From assembly GCA_004282745.1 (NCBI GenBank), contig SHMT01000009.1, positions 1-39,038 of the forward strand: a stretch of DNA of 39,038 nucleotides. Direction: 5' to 3'. Below are positions 34,801 to 39,038 of the stretch, piece by piece (position 1 is the first letter of the stretch; every line of letters begins with the position of its first letter). The position numbers and the translations under genes are program-made. The DNA is from Candidatus Scalindua sp. SCAELEC01. GTDB taxonomy: Bacteria > Planctomycetota > Brocadiia > Brocadiales > Scalinduaceae. The notes under the pieces were generated by a model that ran no database searches, was not told where the DNA came from, and saw nothing but the letters and a program-made list of their open reading frames with translations.

Positions 34801-35799
34801 GTGATCGCCACGGGACGAGACACCAATACTCTCTTAAAAGAGGGGAAAAAACAGCTCAAGGAGAAAAGCCACGCCGATGACTCTTCCCTGGAACTATCGC
34901 AGTGGAGAGAGGCTTCTGACCAATGGGAACTGCACAACTTGAGCGAATGGTCCTTTGATGATCTCCCGCAACAAATTACCCTGGAAACCCCTTCCGGCAT
35001 TCCACTCTTTGGATACCCCGGTCTCAAAGCTGATGGGGAGGGTGTCCACCGCTGCCTCTTTCACAAAAAAGAGGAGGCCGCCCTTGAAACAAGAGAGGGA
35101 ATCAAGCAGCTCTTATTACAACAACTAGGATACGAAATAGCCTGGCTGGAACGAGATCTTAATGATCTGAGGGAGTTGGAAGGACACTATGAGGTATTTG
35201 GAAGCCTGCCTCACTTACAGGAACAGGCAAGGGAAAATCTTCACAACTACCTCTTTGAAGTCGAGTGGATTGACAATAAAGAAGCGTATGAGAAGCATCT
35301 TGCCCTTGTCAGAATTAAGCTCGACAGACTCATGGTTAAATTTAAGGATTCCCTTGAAAAGATTGTATACCAGTACCACGAGACGCGAAAGGATTTAGAG
35401 CGTTTCCTCAGCAAACGATCACTTGACGAAGCCTACCGTGAGCTAACAACTCAACTCAACCTATTGTTACCACCCGACTTTTTAAAGACAATCCCTTATA
35501 CACAACTACAGCATATACCCCGCTATCTAAAAGCGATAAGCGTTCGAGCAGAGAGACTTGCCGTAAACCGGCTAAAAGACCAAGAAAAGATGGAAAAGAT
35601 TACACCCTACTTAAATCAGTGGAAGACCCTCCATAAAGATAGCTCTTTATCAGAGCCACAACAATCAGCAGTTCAAGAACTGTACTGGATGCTAGAAGAA
35701 TACAAGGTGTCGCTCTTTGCCGCAGAACTCCGTACTGCAGTTCCTATTTCAAACAAACGGTTGGATAAATTCCTGGAGAAATTTGGCCAGACAGTATAA
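31858..35799 (+). CDS. hrpA: ATP-dependent RNA helicase HrpA
   Basis: The 1313-aa DEAH-box helicase has the normal full length for HrpA. Walker A GETGSGKT is at 104-111, CTQPRRIAAT follows, and DEAH lies at 201-204. Motif III reads SSANLD (232-237) rather than the usual SAT. ATNIAETSLTIPGV and QRKGRAGRVERG are motifs V and VI. The helicase-associated winged-helix region and the long C-terminal DUF3418-type extension, characteristic of HrpA, complete the protein. HrpA acts in the cytoplasm on RNA and has been linked to ribosome rescue in Escherichia coli. It is a single-gene unit. Confidence 0.95.
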   Translation: MKHTYTHSTPKFGQLRQRIDTAMLRDQWKFRKKLRHLRTQKDKEKTWHQEVQQLHDQIKTSALFRKNRWEKCPQMSYPVHLPILKHREELIEAIRRHQVLIIAGETGSGKTTQLPKICIDAGQGRAAIIGCTQPRRIAATSMAQRVAEELEVALGSTVGYKIRFSEKCSHNTIIQMMTDGILLTEIQRDRFLNTYDTIIIDEAHERTLNIDFLLGYLKRLLPKRPDLKLILSSANLDIPRFSESFPDAPVIEVTGRVFPVEVRYKPIDKELEEQGDITIEDAVVQTVRDLLRNPRGGNILVFMPGEQEIKEVIGRLEAPHQSIALLPLFGRLSHSDQNRIFQNSSQRKVIVATNIAETSLTIPGVRYVIDTGLVRLSRFSNRSHTLRLPVEAISQSSANQRKGRAGRVERGVCIRLYSEEHYLQRPEFTPPEILRSSLAEVILRMKYQRLGDIEEFPFINPPSSSAIRSGIKLLKELGALDDANELTSLGREMAQLPIEPRTARMLLAAKQENTLREVLVIAAGISIQDPREYPLEKREQAKQSHSAFIDRSSDFITLLNIWNAYHRQWESLKTENKMRKFCKAHFLSFVRMREWRDIHRQLMNLFDKPSDFHLKKESSDYRGIHVSILAGHLTQIAFKKEKNLYQTTANREIMIFPGSAVFNKGKPWIVASELVETSRLFARRVANIEVDWLEAIGKDLCKRSYSEPSYHEKRQSVIAYEKVTLYGMVIVPRRQVHYGKINPKQATALFIEKALVEGLIRTPHPFFEHNQALKENIIQKGAKLRRCYELEVNQAMSVFYRERLHHIASAHDLNGLLMKKNRGEHQDFLFMTEKDFSIVFEEPSQEDFPDNWNLGDHLLPLNYQFKPEEKKDGVTLRIEEKILPYMEANSLDWLVPGLWEEKILYLMKGLPKRLRKLLVPIPETAKKTAQNIKRTHSSFLAALSEHLRLHNSVSISPDEWDEERLPDYLKIRIEIEDYEHKVIATGRDTNTLLKEGKKQLKEKSHADDSSLELSQWREASDQWELHNLSEWSFDDLPQQITLETPSGIPLFGYPGLKADGEGVHRCLFHKKEEAALETREGIKQLLLQQLGYEIAWLERDLNDLRELEGHYEVFGSLPHLQEQARENLHNYLFEVEWIDNKEAYEKHLALVRIKLDRLMVKFKDSLEKIVYQYHETRKDLERFLSKRSLDEAYRELTTQLNLLLPPDFLKTIPYTQLQHIPRYLKAISVRAERLAVNRLKDQEKMEKITPYLNQWKTLHKDSSLSEPQQSAVQELYWMLEEYKVSLFAAELRTAVPISNKRLDKFLEKFGQTV

Positions 35800-35919
35800 A
35801 AAAGTATCATATGGATCCCCCCTAGAAAGAGGGGAGGCTGCGTGAGCAGACGGGATATCGCAAATACTTGAAACAGCGTGTGTCAACAACGCGAAAATAA
35901 GTGTGATTTTAGAGTGTAA

Positions 35920-36303
35920 TCAGTATCCATAGTTTTTGATTCCAATGATCTTTTGCAACATACGAAAGTGGCTGTCTAAAGAGTAAATTCTACAATTATT
36001 TTGTTTTGAATTTTGCGCGATAATCAAATAAGGTATTCCAACCCCACTCATGCCGGACTTTAAGCATTTTATTTGAAATTGTATGATTTCCTCCCAATTA
36101 ATTTTTAGAGGAAATTTCATAATTTCGTTTAATAACCTGACCACCTTATTCTGTCTCTTTACTCTTAATGATGGAATCAATTCCGTAAGGATAATATCAT
36201 TAGTTACGATAAGATTTTCATCTATCAAAGCACTCAGTTCACTTGATTTGATGCCACCTCTGAAGTAATCCACCCATATAGATGTGTCTACAAGCACCTG
36301 CAT
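35920..36303 (-). CDS. vapC: VapC-type PIN-domain toxin with altered active site
   Basis: The 127-aa PIN-domain ribonuclease family member starts MQVLVDTSIWVDYFRG. Expected acidic residues are Asp6, Glu41 (ILTELIPSL) and Asp110 (YSLDSHF). The third family acid, normally Asp in GIPD, is Tyr92 here (GIPYLIIAQN); the codon is TAT where GAT would restore Asp. Metal binding would be weakened, so the toxin may be inactive or attenuated. Its ATG overlaps the antitoxin stop by one base (TAATG). Length and fold are otherwise complete. Confidence 0.88.
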   Translation of the reverse strand: MQVLVDTSIWVDYFRGGIKSSELSALIDENLIVTNDIILTELIPSLRVKRQNKVVRLLNEIMKFPLKINWEEIIQFQIKCLKSGMSGVGIPYLIIAQNSKQNNCRIYSLDSHFRMLQKIIGIKNYGY

Positions 36304-36494
36304 TAACGACCCCTGAGTACATCCAGATCAATATCCAGATCAACTTTTCCCTTAAATTTCTTCAGATCAGAAATTTTTGATTTCCTGATCAATTCTTTTA
36401 GAGCAAGGATAATCACGTTTGTCTTTGTCTTAACATGAGCCACCTGCATTGCCTCCTGCATTAACTCTTCCGGTAAGTCAAGTGTAGTCCTCAT
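36303..36494 (-). CDS. vapB: VapB-type ribbon-helix-helix antitoxin
   Basis: The 63-aa protein begins MRTTLDLPEELMQEAMQV, a ribbon-helix-helix DNA-binding strand and helix. A Lys-rich, then Asp-rich tail (KGKVDLDIDLDVLRGR) would wrap the toxin. An AAGGAGG box 5 nt before ATG 36494 selects this start over an in-frame ATG at 36512. It is expected to neutralise VapC and repress its own operon; AT-rich DNA upstream with a TGCAT palindrome could hold the operator. Confidence 0.88.
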   Translation of the reverse strand: MRTTLDLPEELMQEAMQVAHVKTKTNVIILALKELIRKSKISDLKKFKGKVDLDIDLDVLRGR

Positions 36495-36873
36495 TGCTAC
36501 CTCCTTATGCATAATTTTACTGTACCATGCATATAATGTCCACTGTTTTTTCGGGGTATCGACTTAGACTCCTCGACCTCGCCCGCCTGACCACTCTTTC
36601 TGGCAGGGAATAACATCACACCAAACGTCAACTAGTACTGCATGCGCGGGCGGGGAGACGAAGTGTAAAAAACATTGAAATATACTAAAATTTACCTTAA
36701 CGCAGAGGTCGCAGAGCTTATGCCAAGCTTTGCTTGATAGGAAACTTGCTGTAATTTGTTGAATACCCGGTCAATTCAATCGCATAATGCTTCAACATGA
36801 ATCTCTCCAATATCAATCCTTACATATTTGCAAACAAATTGCAAATATGTAAGGATTATGATATGATCTCTCA
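36495..36873. other. Spacer upstream of vapBC and the ATPase remnant
   Basis: Contains GC-rich inverted segments (GCCCGCCTGA near 36580; GCGGGCGGGG near 36650) and the perfect hairpin at 36815-36857. A tract near 36700-36725 resembles degenerate CGCAGAG repeats seen elsewhere. No gene. Confidence 0.4.
36815..36857. promoter_or_regulatory. Perfect 19-bp hairpin upstream of the ATPase remnant
   Basis: AATCCTTACATATTTGCAA (36815-36833) and its exact complement (36839-36857) flank a 5-nt loop. It ends 16 bp before the ATG of the AAA_14 pseudogene. A perfect arm of this length beside a decayed gene is surprising. It may be an operator-like site, a recent insertion or an RNA hairpin. Confidence 0.5.
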
Positions 36874-37387
36874 ATGATTGAACGTGCAGTGAAATCAAAA
36901 GTATTACGTTAGGCGAAACAGTATCCTGTTGTCACCATAACTGGTCCGCGACAATCCGGGAAAACCACACTCTGCCAAGCTTTGTTTCCCCACAAACCCT
37001 ATGTCTCCCTTGAGAATCCTGATAAGAGAAGAGTGGCAGTTAAGGATCCAAGCCAATTCCTTGCAGATTTCCCTGATGGGGTTGTTTTGGATGAAATTCA
37101 GAAAGCTCGTGATGTTCGCTCTATTATTCAGGTCCAGGATTTATCACGTTTTGAAATGTTTCTTAAGGGTTCAGGAAAGAATAACTTGTCGTTTTATCCT
37201 GAACCCTAAGATATGCGCTACACAAACAGGGCAGATCCTCAACCTTTCTCATGTAAGCAATGAGTGTGGTATTGCGGTCAATACCGTTAAAAGTTGGCTG
37301 ATTTATGGCGGAGACAAATATTATCGGGAAGAAGGACATCAGATTTGTCCATATGATCAAATAACCCAAAAAATAGTTGCTATATAG
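36874..37387 (+). pseudogene. AAA_14/DUF4143 ATPase, triply disrupted
   Basis: The frame starts MIERAVKSKVLR, is stopped by TAG at 36910-36912, then reads AKQYPVVTITGPRQSGKTT (Walker A) and GVVLDEIQKA (Walker B). At SRFEMFLK a 39-bp MITE plus duplicated TAAG shifts the frame. The text resumes as ICATQTGQILNLSHVSNEC and GIAVNTVKSWL. It then jumps directly to the family's final segment, IYGGDKYYREEG, so most of the DUF4143 nuclease-like domain (about 150-200 aa) is deleted. These ATPases are common, often horizontally spread. Clearly non-functional. Confidence 0.85.
37168..37206 (+). mobile_element. 39-bp mini-MITE inserted in the ATPase gene
   Basis: GGTTCAGGAAAGAATAACTT at the left and TCCTGAACC at the right, flanked by TAAG (37164-37167 and 37207-37210). 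Removing the element and one TAAG rejoins CTT AAG ATA TGC in the ATPase frame. That gives the exact insertion point and proves a 4-bp duplication. Confidence 0.88.
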
Positions 37388-37926
37388 TGTTTGAACAAAA
37401 ATTATCAGACAAAGAGATCCTGGCACGCCAGCATGCGAAGCATGCAGAGAAAAGGACTGTCCCGCTTGTCGTCATCTTAAACCATATTCGAAGTCTCTAT
37501 AATGTGGGCTCAATCTTTAGGACGGCGGATGGCATTGGTATTGAGAAGCTCTGGTTGTGCGGCATCACGGGGACACCCGGGAGTTCACGCTCAATGATTT
37601 CCAAGACAGCACTCGGTGCTGAAAAGGTTGTAGATTGGGGATATGCATGGGATGCGGTGTCTGTTGCCCGTCTCTATAAGGCCCATGGTTATGAGATTGT
37701 GTTACTGGAGCAAATTAAAGGTTCCCATCCGTACAACCTGTACCAACCGAAGAAACCTGTTTGCCTTGTTCTTGGAAACGAGGTGGAGGGTATTTCTGAT
37801 GAGTTCCTGAAGTTGTGCGATGTGCCTCTTGAAATAGAGATGGCAGGACTCAAAAATTCTCTCAATGTCTCGGTTGCGTTTGGTATTGTGGCTTACGACA
37901 TCAAACATAAGTTGAGTAAATCGTAA
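37387..37926 (+). CDS. SpoU/TrmH-family RNA 2'-O-methyltransferase
   Basis: The 179-aa protein is a compact SPOUT methyltransferase. Motif 1 is NHIRSLYNVGSIFRTADG, motif 2 is CLVLGNEVEGIS and motif 3 is LEIEMAGLKNSLNVSVAFG, which together form the knotted SAM site. It probably methylates a ribose in tRNA or rRNA; the target cannot be told. GTG start at 37387, whose G is also the last base of the upstream pseudogene stop; no good Shine-Dalgarno box, so ATG-less initiation is unusual. It converges on the SNF2 gene with 25 bp between the stops. Confidence 0.92.
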   Translation: MFEQKLSDKEILARQHAKHAEKRTVPLVVILNHIRSLYNVGSIFRTADGIGIEKLWLCGITGTPGSSRSMISKTALGAEKVVDWGYAWDAVSVARLYKAHGYEIVLLEQIKGSHPYNLYQPKKPVCLVLGNEVEGISDEFLKLCDVPLEIEMAGLKNSLNVSVAFGIVAYDIKHKLSKS

Positions 37927-37951
37927 ATCTGAAATCCTTTCTATTTCTCCT

Positions 37952-39038
37952 TTACGGTTTTGATAGCAATTTACCAAGGGCCGAAAATATATTTCCAACA
38001 ACCTCTTTTTCCGGAAGCGGTATCTTTAAGTAGGCCTTGCCACTCTTCTCATCTTTACCGAGTAGCGATTCACCATTTTTATCTGAGGAGGCCGCAGGTC
38101 CTGTAATAGCCTCACTCAAATGAGTCAAAAATTGAGCACCAGCTTGCAGGAGATTACCCAACTGTTCCACCTCCCCACGATACTCTTCGACAGACGAGGC
38201 ATGTCCTTTTCCATTCTCTTCGGCAAGCTCTTTTAATTCTGCTTCTCTGTAATCTTTTTCCGCTTCCCTTTTCTCTTTCTCCTCTACCGCCGGATCTGAC
38301 TTCTCCAGCGTCTCTGTCACCGTCTCTACCGTTTTTACAAATCGCTTGATCTGTGATTCTCCAACCATTACAACATCTTCACCTTCGGCATCCAATGCTC
38401 CGGCAAAAAGAGACTTTTTAAATTTTAAGAGTTCCAATATCCTTGATTCAATCGAGGAAGAGGAGACAAAGTTTATGACGCGAACGGACCTTTTCTGTCC
38501 CAACCTATGTACGCGCCCAATCCTCTGCTCCAGCACAGCAGGATTCCAGGGAATGTCCATGTTGATCACAACCGACCCGCTCTGCAGATTCAATCCAACA
38601 CCACCCGCGTCTGTAGACAGAAACACCTTACAATCTAGGTCTTCCTTAAACTGAGAAATAAGCCCTTTCCTCTTCTTTGAAGGAACACTTCCGTTTAAGT
38701 GAACATACTTAATGCCATTCCTCGTCAGGACGTTTTCGACCAATTCAGTCATTCTGAGCCACTGGCTGAAAATGACGGCCTTTTCTCCCCCTTCCTGAAC
38801 AAGCTCTTTCACAATAACCTCAAGTTCATCAAGTTTTGGGCCATGGATCGTCTTCTTATCTACCAGATAGGTATTATCCGCAGCCATACGCATAAAGTTG
38901 AGGGCAATCTGCAGTCGTCTCTGGTCCGCCTCGCAGAGAAATTTGTACCGCCGCCACTTTGCAACCAGCCTTACAACGATATCATAATTCTCATCATGAA
39001 TAACAGACTGCTCCTTTGTCATGGGCACAAAAAAGTTT
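37952..39038 (-). CDS. SNF2-family helicase, C-terminal part (runs off the window)
   Basis: Only the C-terminal roughly 362 residues are visible; the frame is open to the right edge, so the N-terminal ATPase lobe lies outside. Visible SNF2 motifs are KAVIFSQWLRMTELVE (motif IV region), FLSTDAGGVGLNLQSG (V) and LEQRIGRVHRLGQ (VI). A Glu/Lys-rich, coiled-coil-like tail (EEKEKREAEKDYREAELKEL) and a KAYLKIPLPEKEV segment follow. These proteins use ATP to remodel protein-nucleic acid complexes; bacterial members include RapA-like and defence-associated types. The class here cannot be decided without the N-terminus. Confidence 0.92.
   Translation of the reverse strand, partial: NFFVPMTKEQSVIHDENYDIVVRLVAKWRRYKFLCEADQRRLQIALNFMRMAADNTYLVDKKTIHGPKLDELEVIVKELVQEGGEKAVIFSQWLRMTELVENVLTRNGIKYVHLNGSVPSKKRKGLISQFKEDLDCKVFLSTDAGGVGLNLQSGSVVINMDIPWNPAVLEQRIGRVHRLGQKRSVRVINFVSSSSIESRILELLKFKKSLFAGALDAEGEDVVMVGESQIKRFVKTVETVTETLEKSDPAVEEKEKREAEKDYREAELKELAEENGKGHASSVEEYRGEVEQLGNLLQAGAQFLTHLSEAITGPAASSDKNGESLLGKDEKSGKAYLKIPLPEKEVVGNIFSALGKLLSKP

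Noticed and set aside
37387-37926. SpoU gene as part of the upstream ATPase operon
   Set aside because: The upstream frame is a pseudogene; the one-base overlap of its stop with the GTG looks accidental.

Overview
The window is about 39 kb of chromosome from a low-to-moderate GC Gram-negative bacterium. A formylglycine-type sulfatase, an octaheme cytochrome fused to HEAT and TPR repeats, many secreted or lipid-anchored proteins, a sigma-54 regulator remnant and abundant short palindromic elements suggest a planctomycete, perhaps of the anammox (Brocadiales, Scalindua-like) group. That placement is an inference from gene content only. No rRNA, tRNA or CRISPR array was recognised.

Layout. 0-2.3 kb is a decayed zone with two toxin-antitoxin (TA) modules whose toxins are both frameshifted near the C-terminus, an IS110 remnant, a REP-transposase remnant and a 180-bp MITE. 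2.3-7.5 kb (minus strand) holds the octaheme cytochrome, a secreted sulfatase and a DUF3313 lipoprotein. 8.4-14.1 kb holds housekeeping genes: ndk, a small CPxC redoxin, a likely five-gene minus-strand operon (short ORF, plsC, an 11-cysteine mini-protein, a membrane zinc-ribbon protein, yqeY), an aldo/keto reductase and a LON-domain protein, punctuated by MITEs. 14.7-20.5 kb encodes an M6-like secreted metalloprotease, a DUF3541-like lipoprotein and a modular Lcl-domain surface protein. 20.5-25.8 kb is a second decay zone with clustered TA-bounded repeats, a broken sigma-54 regulator, an intact membrane zinc-ribbon protein, a shattered acyltransferase/acyl-ACP synthetase (Aas type) and a REP-transposase remnant.

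The most distinctive locus is 25.8-31.6 kb on the plus strand. FkbK-, FkbH-, FkbJ (ACP)- and FkbI-like genes are packed as a translationally coupled operon. In polyketide pathways these four proteins turn a glycolytic C3 unit into hydroxymalonyl-ACP. Here the O-methyltransferase (FkbG) is absent and no polyketide synthase is visible. A conserved protein of unknown function and a radical SAM enzyme follow. This looks like an orphan glyceryl/hydroxymalonyl-ACP pathway with an unknown acceptor.

31.8-39 kb holds full-length hrpA, a vapBC module whose toxin carries an Asp-to-Tyr change at a predicted catalytic position, an AAA_14/DUF4143 ATPase pseudogene with a 39-bp MITE inserted in it, a SpoU/TrmH RNA methyltransferase and the C-terminal part of a SNF2-family helicase that runs off the right edge.

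Running through the window are at least four families of short inverted-repeat elements. The best defined is a 180-bp element with a 39-bp derivative. It is flanked by TAAG duplications, and the interrupted ATPase gene gives its exact insertion point.
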